DNA of 6,343 nt from Arcobacter sp. (GCA_030635995.1 DAOVXU010000101.1:1-6343); one strand, 5' to 3'; positions 1-6,154 are shown, numbered from the stretch's first letter. Notes: generated from the letters alone by a model not told the origin. Program-made: numbers and translations.

Positions 1-2408
1 AACAATATAAAAAACAAAATAATAAATCTTATGATTTAGTGATTAGTGATATAAATATGCCCAAAATAAATGGTATTGATATGTCAAATGCTATATTAGA
101 AATAAACCCATCTCAAAAAATTATTATCCTTTCTGCAAATAATGATTCTAAATCTTTGAATGATTTAATAGATATAGGAATATCTTATTTTCTACATAAA
201 CCAGTCAGACTACATAGTATAATTCCACTTTTCCAAAAAATAGTAAAAGAAATACAACAAGAAAAACAAGAAAATGAAGCATTTAATAATATACAAGAAC
301 TTAATTATGAATTAGATGCATTTATAGATACCTTTGATACGCATGTAATAGCTTCAAGAACTGATTTAAAAGGTGTAATTACTTATGCAAGTAAAGCTTA
401 CCAAGAGATATCAGGATACGGTAAAGAAGAACTTATAGGTTCTCCACATAATATGATTAGACATCCTGATATGCCAACATCTGCATTTAAAGATCTATGG
501 GAAACTATACAAGCTGGTAACTTATGGGTAGGTGAAGTTAAAAATCTTAGAAAAGATGGTTCTTTTTATTGGGTAAAGGCTAGTATTTCCCCATATTATA
601 ATAAAAACGGGGAACATGTAGGCTATAGTGCAATTAGACTTGATATAACAGCACAAAAAGAGATAGAAGAATTGCATAATAGTGTAAATAACTTATTAAA
701 TAATATTAAAGAGGGAGTTTTATTATTTGATATAGATATGAATATTAAAGATGAATATTCTCAAAAATGTCTTAATATATTTGATAAAACCGATATATCT
801 GATATAAAAATTGATAAACTTTTATTTCCAAATAAAAATAGCAAAGAGAAGATGATTTTTAATAAAGGATTTAGTCTTATTAAAGAGTCTATAAGTATTG
901 ATGAAAAATTAGTATATATAACTTTATTACCAAAAGAGATCTATATAAATAATAAAAATATAGAACTAGATTATAAGATGTTAGATAATAACAACTTTAT
1001 GCTAACCCTTTTAGATATCACTAAAAAGAAAACTTTAAAAGAAAAAATTAAAAATCAAGAACAGATACAAAAAATGATAGTATCTGCCGTATCAAATAAA
1101 AATGAACTTGTAGAATTAAAATCAAATTTTACTATTTTTCTAACTAAAATGCATATTAATTGTATTGAAAATATATCGCAGTTTTTATATGATCTACACA
1201 CTTTTAAAGGTATGTTTTCACAAAAAGAGATGGTACATACTGTTAATGCTATTCATAACTTAGAATCAGATATTAAGACTTATTTAGATCAAAAAGACAA
1301 TTCTAATATATCTGAACTATTAAATATTGTAAAACAATCTTCTCTAAAACAACTATTTCAAAAAGATATGGACATATTAACAGATACTCTAGGTGAACAT
1401 TATTTTGAAACAATAGAAAATGATCTTAGGATAAATATCTTAAATAAGTTGGAAGAAAAATTAAACATTTTAATTGAACAAGAGGTAGTTGTAGACACAA
1501 GTGTATTAAATAATTTATTATATGATGTTATTCAATTAGGGGAAGAGACTCTTTATTCTTTATTGACCAATTATTCTAGTTTAGTATCTCAAATAGCTGA
1601 AAAACTTAACAAACAAATATATCCTATGGATATAAAAGGTGATCACTCCATTTTAGTACCAACTTTGTTTAAAAAGTTTCTAAGAACATTAATTCATATA
1701 TTTAGAAATAGTATTGACCATGGTATTGAAGATGCTGATACTAGGTTTAATTTAGCTAAAGATGAAAAAGGTTCAATTGATTGTGAATTTTTAAAAGAAG
1801 ATAATAATATAATAATTAGAATAGCTGATGATGGTTCAGGGATAAATATAGATAAAGTAATAAATAAAGTGATTAAAAATGATTTATTATCACAAAATGA
1901 ACTTGATAAACTAAATGATATGCAAAAGTTAGAATTGGTTTTTCTAGACAATATTAGTACTAGAGACGAAGTTACTCAATTATCAGGAAGAGGAATAGGA
2001 CTTGCTACTGTAAAAACAGAGCTATCTAAATTAAATGGAAAAATTAAAATTATAAATAATATAGGAGAGGGTACATTATTTCAATTTACTATACCATTAC
2101 ATAATAAAAATCTCACTCAACAAGATGAATTAGATATAATTATACAAACAGCTCAAGAGTATTTTAAGAATACATTATTGTTAGATAGTTTAAAAGTAAC
2201 AAATTTAACTCAATATCAACCAAATCACAGTGTTACAACAATTTATTTAAGTGGTGGTTTAGATGGTATTTTTGTCTTTGAAATTGATGATTCTATGCTA
2301 AATTACTTAGCAAATATTTTAATTCCAGATGGATTTTTGCAAGAGGAAAGTGAAGAGATAATGGAAGACGTACCCAAAGAGATATTAAATACATTTATAG
2401 GTCTTTAA
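1..2408 (+). CDS. Composite CheA-like hybrid histidine kinase (REC-PAS-HPt-HATPase-CheX), 5' partial, ends at a premature stop
   Basis: The reading frame is open to the left edge (first whole codon at base 3), so the true start lies outside; the GTG at 39 is inside a receiver domain and is not the start. Residues are counted from codon 39. Receiver domain, C-terminal half: phosphoacceptor D4 in SDINMP, S32 in ILSAN, K54 in LHKP. Aer-type PAS, about 95-205: RHPD at 141-144 and W163, positions linked to FAD binding in Aer. Residues 215-330 have no clear assignment; a charged, probably coiled segment follows (328-348). HPt segment: H387 in LHTFKG. CheA-type ATPase, about 540-690: N-box HIFRNSIDHG (N557), DDGSG at 597-601, SGRGIGL at 649-655. 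CheX-like domain from about 693, with D777, E781 and N784, is cut by TAA at 2406. No membrane segment and no CheW-like P5 domain are visible, so a cytosolic enzyme that does not dock on a CheW array is inferred. The likely role is autophosphorylation and phosphotransfer to receivers, including the CheY encoded downstream. Domain calls rest on motifs; ligand and output are unknown. Confidence 0.88.
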   Translation, partial: QYKKQNNKSYDLVISDINMPKINGIDMSNAILEINPSQKIIILSANNDSKSLNDLIDIGISYFLHKPVRLHSIIPLFQKIVKEIQQEKQENEAFNNIQELNYELDAFIDTFDTHVIASRTDLKGVITYASKAYQEISGYGKEELIGSPHNMIRHPDMPTSAFKDLWETIQAGNLWVGEVKNLRKDGSFYWVKASISPYYNKNGEHVGYSAIRLDITAQKEIEELHNSVNNLLNNIKEGVLLFDIDMNIKDEYSQKCLNIFDKTDISDIKIDKLLFPNKNSKEKMIFNKGFSLIKESISIDEKLVYITLLPKEIYINNKNIELDYKMLDNNNFMLTLLDITKKKTLKEKIKNQEQIQKMIVSAVSNKNELVELKSNFTIFLTKMHINCIENISQFLYDLHTFKGMFSQKEMVHTVNAIHNLESDIKTYLDQKDNSNISELLNIVKQSSLKQLFQKDMDILTDTLGEHYFETIENDLRINILNKLEEKLNILIEQEVVVDTSVLNNLLYDVIQLGEETLYSLLTNYSSLVSQIAEKLNKQIYPMDIKGDHSILVPTLFKKFLRTLIHIFRNSIDHGIEDADTRFNLAKDEKGSIDCEFLKEDNNIIIRIADDGSGINIDKVINKVIKNDLLSQNELDKLNDMQKLELVFLDNISTRDEVTQLSGRGIGLATVKTELSKLNGKIKIINNIGEGTLFQFTIPLHNKNLTQQDELDIIIQTAQEYFKNTLLLDSLKVTNLTQYQPNHSVTTIYLSGGLDGIFVFEIDDSMLNYLANILIPDGFLQEESEEIMEDVPKEILNTFIGL

Positions 2409-2570
2409 ATTCATCACTTCACAAAAAAGAATTATAATAGTATTAATAGATCAGTACCAGCAACTTTAAATGTTAAAGATATAGAAAAAATCGTAAAAGA
2501 TTCAAAAAATTATACATCAGTAAAGATAAAAACTTCAAAGGGTGAATGTATATGTTCACTTATAAAATAA
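2409..2570 (+). pseudogene. Detached in-frame C-terminal part of the CheX-like domain (after premature TAA)
   Basis: After the TAA at 2406-2408 the same frame stays open for 53 codons and ends at TAA 2568-2570. It contains no ATG, GTG or TTG start codon, so it cannot be an independent gene. The CheX/CheC phosphatase consensus is D/S-x3-E-x2-N-x22-P. Upstream of the stop the protein has D777-x3-E781-x2-N784. Counting the stop codon as one residue, the proline of SVP (codon 2457-2459) falls at exactly N-x22-P. The remaining residues end in alternating hydrophobic positions (TSVKIKT, CICSLIK), as expected for the last strands of the fold. The restored domain would be about 150 residues, a normal CheX length. 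A single substitution such as TCA to TAA (Ser to stop) would explain it, since a small residue is common two positions after the Gly. Whether it is a true mutation, an error or read through cannot be told here. Confidence 0.82.
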
Positions 2571-2589
2571 ATATAAAAAGGAATTTAAA

Positions 2590-2976
2590 ATGTTAAGAAT
2601 ATTAATAGTAGATGACTCAATAATTATGAGAAATGCTTTAAAAAAAATTATCAAAGCACTTGGTCATCAAGTAGTTGGTGAAGCTAGTAGTGGTTATCAA
2701 GCAATTGAAAAATATAAAAAACTAGTACCAGACTTTACAACTATGGACATTACAATGCCAATGGAACAAGGTATCCTAAATGGTGTTGAAGCAATGAAAA
2801 AAATTATAGAATTAAATAAATTTGCAAAAATAGCGATGGTAACTTCACATGGAGAGGAAGAATTAGTTATGGATGCAATAAAAAGTGGAGCAAAAGGCTA
2901 TATTTTAAAACCAATTACAGAGGAAAAAATTGTGGAACTATTGTCAAAAATATTCCCTGATGATTGGATAAATTAA
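2590..2976 (+). CDS. CheY-like stand-alone response regulator
   Basis: A 128-residue single receiver domain with no output domain, the size of CheY. Acidic pair D8-D9 (IVDDS), phosphoacceptor D53 (TMDITMP), T85 (MVTSHG) and K107 (ILKP) are all present, so it should accept phosphate and switch conformation. The start ATG is preceded by AAAAGGAA at 2576-2583 with normal spacing, and lies 19 nt after the second stop (2570) of the upstream kinase frame, which indicates co-transcription. The natural phosphodonor is the CheA-like kinase, and the natural phosphatase is that kinase's CheX-like domain; both partnerships are inferred from adjacency. Compared with E. coli or Thermotoga CheY, the loop after the phosphorylation site carries about four extra residues between MP and NG (M-E-Q-G-I-L). 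The target could be a flagellar switch, another kinase or a free signalling role; the sequence does not decide. It is unlikely to be the main chemotaxis CheY simply on this evidence, so no symbol is given. Confidence 0.93.
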   Translation: MLRILIVDDSIIMRNALKKIIKALGHQVVGEASSGYQAIEKYKKLVPDFTTMDITMPMEQGILNGVEAMKKIIELNKFAKIAMVTSHGEEELVMDAIKSGAKGYILKPITEEKIVELLSKIFPDDWIN

Positions 2977-3003
2977 AATTAATAATTCCATTATTATAAA
3001 AGT

Positions 3004-3034
3004 AATATAACAAATTATAATTTGTTATATTTTT
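3004..3034 (+). terminator. Palindrome plus T-run ending the kinase-cheY unit
   Basis: Bases 3004-3031 form a perfect 28-bp palindrome (arm AATATAACAAATTA) followed directly by T residues to 3034. With a small loop the RNA folds into an 11-12 bp stem with a U-run, the layout of an intrinsic terminator, although the stem is almost pure A-U and therefore weak. It begins 27 nt after the cheY-like stop codon. It also overlaps the -35 zone of the proposed helicase promoter, so an operator function is possible as well. Confidence 0.6.
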
Positions 3035-3037
3035 AGA

Positions 3038-3043
3038 TACAAT
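3038..3043 (+). promoter_or_regulatory. Probable -10 box of the helicase gene
   Basis: TACAAT preceded by a T-run (3028-3034), the usual look of primary-sigma promoters in Campylobacterota, which often lack a -35 box. The predicted transcription start is about 7 nt downstream of the box, which is the A of the helicase ATG at 3050. A short inverted repeat, GATAC-AAT-GTATC (3036-3048), overlaps the box and could be an operator or chance. Confidence 0.45.
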
Positions 3044-3049
3044 GTATCC

Positions 3050-4681
3050 ATGAATAATACCTTTAAAGAACAACTAAACAGTCTTTTAAACTGTGATTTA
3101 AAATCGTCATTTCCAATTGCAAGGGCGATGAAACGAAAATTATGCTTTTATGTAGGTCCAACCAATAGTGGAAAAACATATAAAGCAATGAGTGAACTTA
3201 AAACTGCTGATTGTGGTGTATATCTTGCACCTTTACGACTTCTTGCACTTGAAAACTATGAATTTCTACAAAAAAGTGAAGTGATTCCATCTTTAGTTAC
3301 AGGTGAAGAGGAGATATTTCACGAAGATTCTACACATATTTGTAGTACTATTGAGATGGTAAATTTTTCACTTGAAACTGATATTTGTGTAATAGATGAA
3401 GTTCAAATGTTAGCAGATGAAGATAGAGGTTGGGCTTGGGTAAATGCTATTGTTGGCGCACCTGCATCTAAAGTAATTATGACAGGTAGTGTAAATGCTC
3501 TTGATGCTATTAAAAAAATTGCTTCATATTTGGGTGAAGAGTTAGAGATAGTAAAACATAAAAGGATAAATCCTCTTGAAGTATTACCTAAATATATCCC
3601 CCTAAAAGAGATTACAAAAGGAACTGCACTTATTGCATTTTCTAGAAATGATGTTCTGAAATACAAATCAAAACTTTCAAAGTTTTTTAATGTTTCTGTT
3701 TTATATGGAAATCTAAGCCCAGAAGTAAGACGAGAAGAGGCAAAAAGATTTAGGGAGGGTAAAACTGATATATTAGTTGCTACTGATGCTATTGCTATGG
3801 GACTAAATCTTCCTATAAAAACAATCTTATTTACAACTGATACAAAATTTGATGGTATTAGTAAAAGAAAACTTTATCCAAATGAAGTGATACAAATATC
3901 TGGACGAGCAGGAAGGTATGGACATCACGAAGTTGGATATATAGGAGCTACATCTGTATCTGCATTAAATCATATAGATGAGATGTTTCATACACCTATG
4001 AAAACTTTAAAGCCACCATTTAAAGTAAAAGCAACTATGGAACAAATAGAGGAATTATCTTCCCATCTTCAAACAAAATCTTTAACAAAGATACTTTCAT
4101 ACTTCTCTAAACATATGAAATTCTCAGGACCATTTATAGCTACAAATATCTCAAATATGATAGAGTTATCAGCTATTTTAGATAAAAAACATGGTCTTAA
4201 AATACAAGATAAATATATACTTTCTCAAGCTCCTATAAATACACGCTCTCCTCTTATAAGAGACGCCTATTTTGCATATATAAATGCCATCTTTAAAAAT
4301 AAAAAGTGTGATTATAGACTTTTTATAAATACAAGAAAATTAGCCTCAACTCAAAAAGATCTATTACAAGCAGAAGATGAAGTAAAAAAAATATCTTTAT
4401 ATTTATGGCTTTCTTATAAATTACCAGAGATATTTATAGATGCAGATAAAGCATTTAACAGTAGAATAGTAGTAAATAAATATTGTGAAGATTCTTTAAA
4501 ATTAAACCTATCAAATTTAGTGCGACCAAAAAGAGCACATTACAATAGAGATAAAAATAATAGAGATAACAATGACCAAAATAATAAACCATTTAAACGA
4601 AGAAGAAAACCAAAAGATGATGAAAACAATCGTTCAAGTTCTAAAAGGAGAAAACATACTATGAGGAAGAGGGAATATTAA
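3050..4681 (+). CDS. SUV3-like (DEVQ) ATP-dependent RNA helicase with basic tail
   Basis: A 543-residue superfamily 2 helicase expected to unwind RNA with ATP in the cytoplasm; the relatives in mitochondria (SUV3) act in RNA decay. Visible motifs: Walker A GPTNSGKT at 36-43, motif II DEVQ at 116-119, motif III TGS at 145-147, motif V ATDAIAMGLNLP at about 244-255, motif VI QISGRAGR at 282-289. After the two RecA-like domains comes an SUV3-type C-terminal domain, including YLWLSYKLPE at 451-460. Residues about 491-543 are a low-complexity basic tail rich in Asn, Arg and Lys, possibly an RNA-binding or RNase-docking extension. Start choice: the stretch FPIARAMKRK before Walker A is also conserved in SUV3 proteins as I recall them, which favours ATG 3050 over the internal ATG at 3128 (M27), although only the latter has a purine-rich AAGGG upstream. 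No Shine-Dalgarno precedes 3050. It is flanked by terminator-like folds, so it is probably transcribed alone. The RNA substrate is unknown. Confidence 0.9.
   Translation: MNNTFKEQLNSLLNCDLKSSFPIARAMKRKLCFYVGPTNSGKTYKAMSELKTADCGVYLAPLRLLALENYEFLQKSEVIPSLVTGEEEIFHEDSTHICSTIEMVNFSLETDICVIDEVQMLADEDRGWAWVNAIVGAPASKVIMTGSVNALDAIKKIASYLGEELEIVKHKRINPLEVLPKYIPLKEITKGTALIAFSRNDVLKYKSKLSKFFNVSVLYGNLSPEVRREEAKRFREGKTDILVATDAIAMGLNLPIKTILFTTDTKFDGISKRKLYPNEVIQISGRAGRYGHHEVGYIGATSVSALNHIDEMFHTPMKTLKPPFKVKATMEQIEELSSHLQTKSLTKILSYFSKHMKFSGPFIATNISNMIELSAILDKKHGLKIQDKYILSQAPINTRSPLIRDAYFAYINAIFKNKKCDYRLFINTRKLASTQKDLLQAEDEVKKISLYLWLSYKLPEIFIDADKAFNSRIVVNKYCEDSLKLNLSNLVRPKRAHYNRDKNNRDNNDQNNKPFKRRRKPKDDENNRSSSKRRKHTMRKREY
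4544..4573 (+). repeat. Two-copy 15-bp in-frame tandem repeat in the helicase tail
   Basis: Two adjacent 15-nt units (4544-4558 and 4559-4573) of the form AATAGAGATAAMAAT match at 14 of 15 positions. They encode NRDKN and NRDNN. The unit length is a multiple of three, so copy-number change would lengthen or shorten the basic tail without breaking the frame. Confidence 0.7.
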
Positions 4682-4690
4682 AAACTTTTC

Positions 4691-4730
4691 AAAAGTTGTA
4701 TAAAAGATATACAGTTTTAACTTTTTTCTC
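4691..4730 (+). terminator. Terminator-like fold after the helicase gene
   Basis: AAAAGTT (4691-4697) can pair with AACTTTT (4719-4725), and inside it GTATA (4698-4702) pairs with TATAC (4708-4712). An alternative fold pairs 4692-4702 with 4708-4718, including two G-U pairs. Either is followed by a T/C-rich run starting TTTTTTCTCTCT. It begins 9 nt after the helicase stop codon. The stem is weak and AT-rich, so the call is moderate. Confidence 0.45.
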
Positions 4731-4744
4731 TCTCTAATATTAGC

Positions 4745-4750
4745 TATAAT
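4745..4750 (+). promoter_or_regulatory. Probable -10 box of amt
   Basis: A perfect TATAAT, preceded by a T/C-rich tract (4722-4735) and no good -35 hexamer, as is common in Campylobacterota. The expected transcript start, about 4757, leaves a short leader that includes the AGGAG ribosome binding site. An inverted repeat TCCTAA (4752-4757) / TTAGGA (4767-4772) lies just downstream and could be an operator, but it uses the Shine-Dalgarno bases and may be chance. No sigma-54 -24/-12 pattern is seen. Confidence 0.55.
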
Positions 4751-4768
4751 TTCCTAATTAAAGATTTT

Positions 4769-4773
4769 AGGAG
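4769..4773 (+). promoter_or_regulatory. Ribosome binding site that sets the amt start at 4780
   Basis: AGGAG directly abuts the ATG at 4774, leaving no spacer, but is 6 nt before the ATG at 4780. The latter spacing is functional, so translation should begin at 4780. Confidence 0.7.
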
Positions 4774-4779
4774 ATGATT

Positions 4780-5952
4780 ATGGATGCTAACACAGCTTAT
4801 GTTATTGATACATTTTTTGCACTTTTTGCTTTTGTATTAATTATATTTATGGTTCCAGGTTTTGCTATGCTTGAAGCAGGACTTGTACGGACAAAAAATG
4901 TTACAGCAGTACTAATGACAAATGTACTTATTTATGCGGTTGCTTCAATGGCTTTTTTACTTATAGGTTATTCTGTTGCATTTGGTGACTTTGGTTCTGA
5001 TGGTATGAGCCAATGGGCTGCTGTTTTATTTCAAATGGCTTTTGTTGGAAAAGTTATAAATATAATGAGTGGTGGGGTTAGTGAAAGAGCTAAAATACTT
5101 CCACTTTTAGCTTTTGCTGTTATTATGTCCGCTATTATTTATCCAATTGTTGTAAATATATCTTGGGGTACAGATATGATTGATGGTACTATTCTTGATC
5201 TTAATATGTATGATTTAGCTGGTTCTACTGTTATCCATTCAACTGGAGGATGGGCTTTACTTGCTGCTATTATGATTATGGGTGCAAGAAAAGGGAGATA
5301 TACTAAAACTGGTGGAATAAGAGTAATACCTGCTTCAAATATTCCACTTGTAACACTTGGTGCATTTTTATTATGGATTGGTTGGTTTGGATTCAATGGA
5401 GGAAGTGTAGGAAGTATCTCTTCTATTGAAAATGCAAATGCAGTAGCACTTACCATTCTTAACACAAATACAGCAGGACTTGCAGGTGCTATTACAGTTG
5501 CATTTATGATGTATTTAAAATATAAAAAACTTGATATTACAATGATATTAAATGGTGCATTAGGTGGTCTTGTAGCAATTACTGCTGGTCCTGATCTATA
5601 TAATATTTATCAACCAATATTAATTGGTGCTATTGGTGGACTTTTAGTTGTATTTGCTGTTCCATTTTTTGATAAACTAAGACTTGATGATCCTGTTGGG
5701 GCTTTATCTGTTCACTTGGTAAATGGTATTTGGGGAACTTTAGCTGTTGGTATATTTACTGATAAATTATTTTTAGATCAATTAAAAGGTGTAGTTGTAG
5801 TTGCAATATTTGCTTTTGTAAGTTCTTATATTGTATTATTTATAATCAATAAGATATTTACACTGACAGCTGATGACAATACTCAGCTTGAAGGTTTAGA
5901 TGTAAATGAGTGTGGACTAGAAGCATACCCAGAGTTCAAACGAGCATTTTAA
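4780..5952 (+). CDS. amt: Ammonium transporter Amt
   Basis: A 390-residue Amt/Mep/Rh-family channel that carries ammonium across the inner membrane. About eleven hydrophobic segments are visible, starting directly at residue 10, with no cleavable signal peptide (unlike E. coli AmtB). Family residues, in E. coli AmtB terms: FQ at 84-85 and F88 (F103/Q104, F107), D145 in DLAGSTV (D160), the pore histidine pair H153 and H312 (H168, H318), and F205 and S209 in WFGFNGGS (F215, S219). SGGVSER at 97-103 matches the conserved SGA-AER region. The STVIHSTGGW form of the first His motif belongs to a widespread subgroup. The cytosolic tail EGLDVNECGLEAY (371-383) is the segment that, in this family, couples the subunits and meets the PII protein. 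The start is set at 4780 because of the AGGAG spacing; ATG 4774 would add two residues. A PII gene follows, which fits GlnK-type gating. Its own promoter lies just upstream. Confidence 0.95.
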   Translation: MDANTAYVIDTFFALFAFVLIIFMVPGFAMLEAGLVRTKNVTAVLMTNVLIYAVASMAFLLIGYSVAFGDFGSDGMSQWAAVLFQMAFVGKVINIMSGGVSERAKILPLLAFAVIMSAIIYPIVVNISWGTDMIDGTILDLNMYDLAGSTVIHSTGGWALLAAIMIMGARKGRYTKTGGIRVIPASNIPLVTLGAFLLWIGWFGFNGGSVGSISSIENANAVALTILNTNTAGLAGAITVAFMMYLKYKKLDITMILNGALGGLVAITAGPDLYNIYQPILIGAIGGLLVVFAVPFFDKLRLDDPVGALSVHLVNGIWGTLAVGIFTDKLFLDQLKGVVVVAIFAFVSSYIVLFIINKIFTLTADDNTQLEGLDVNECGLEAYPEFKRAF

Positions 5953-6093
5953 AATGCAAGGAGTATGGCATCTTTTTGCCACTCTCTGCGTTGTCGATAA
6001 AATTTAACATAGTCACATACTGAAGTATGCTCCCATATTAAATTTTTTCTCCGCCTTGATATTGACAAAAATATACCACACTCCTTGCATTTT
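5951..6093. repeat. ~143-bp imperfect palindromic intergenic element
   Basis: The ends are a long inverted repeat: 5951-5964 pairs perfectly with 6080-6093 (AAAATGCAAGGAGT and its complement), and pairing continues with mismatches inward. An inner arm pairs AAAATTTAA (5999-6007) with TTAAATTTT (6038-6046). The apex is CATACT-GA-AGTATG (6016-6029). Extra internal structure: hairpin TGGCA-N6-TGCCA (5966-5981) and a direct repeat CTCTGCGTTG (5984-5993) / CTCCGCCTTG (6049-6058). It encodes nothing and fills most of the gap between amt and the PII gene; its left edge overlaps the amt stop codon. The shape is that of a dispersed palindromic repeat or MITE-like element, but only one copy is in the window, so dispersal is inferred. 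It may also act as a transcript end for amt; no clean T-run follows it on the + strand. Confidence 0.75.
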
Positions 6094-6130
6094 GGAGTTT
6101 GATTATTTTTGTTTTGAAGATTAGAAAATA

Positions 6131-6143
6131 TATATTATAAAAT
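6131..6143 (+). promoter_or_regulatory. Possible -10 region of the PII gene
   Basis: Two overlapping candidates: TATATT (6131-6136), 16 bp after TTGTTT (6109-6114), and TATAAA (6136-6141), 16 bp after TTGAAG (6114-6119). Transcription from either would begin very near the AGGA ribosome binding site, giving a very short leader, so the assignment is weak in such AT-rich DNA. Confidence 0.3.
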
Positions 6144-6154
6144 AGGAAAAAAAT

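Noticed and set aside
39..41. GTG as the start of the kinase gene
   Set aside because: The frame is open upstream to the window edge and the residues just before it (YDL) complete the receiver beta-3 strand, so the gene starts outside the window.
1694..1951. Minus-strand reading frame of 85 codons
   Set aside because: It lies wholly opposite the ATPase domain, shows no recognisable motif and is Ser/Ile/Leu-rich as expected for an antisense shadow.
2406..2408. Frameshift as the cause of the early kinase stop
   Set aside because: The remaining CheX residues are in the same frame with exact consensus spacing, so a substitution and not an indel explains it.
2552..2596. Small reading frame starting at ATG 2552 overlapping the cheY start
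   Set aside because: About fourteen codons, no ribosome binding site, overlaps the kinase tail and the cheY-like start; chance.
3128..3130. Internal ATG (M27) as the helicase start
   Set aside because: Although AAGGG precedes it, the FPIARAM stretch upstream matches the SUV3 family and would be lost.
3403..3666. Minus-strand reading frame of 87 codons
   Set aside because: Antisense to conserved helicase motifs, with no domain or ribosome binding site of its own.
4683..4697. Short inverted repeat AACTTTTCAAAAGTT just after the helicase stop
   Set aside because: The hairpin is small and has no T-run behind it; the fold starting at 4691 is the better terminator candidate.
4774..4776. Upstream ATG as the amt start
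   Set aside because: AGGAG touches this ATG with no spacer; the ATG six bases later has proper spacing.
5139..5465. Minus-strand reading frame of 108 codons
   Set aside because: Antisense to the core of amt; Pro/Ile-rich composition with no recognisable family.
6147..6153. Seven-A run before the PII start as a phase-variable tract
   Set aside because: Such short A-runs are frequent in this AT-rich DNA and nothing else suggests phase variation of a PII gene.
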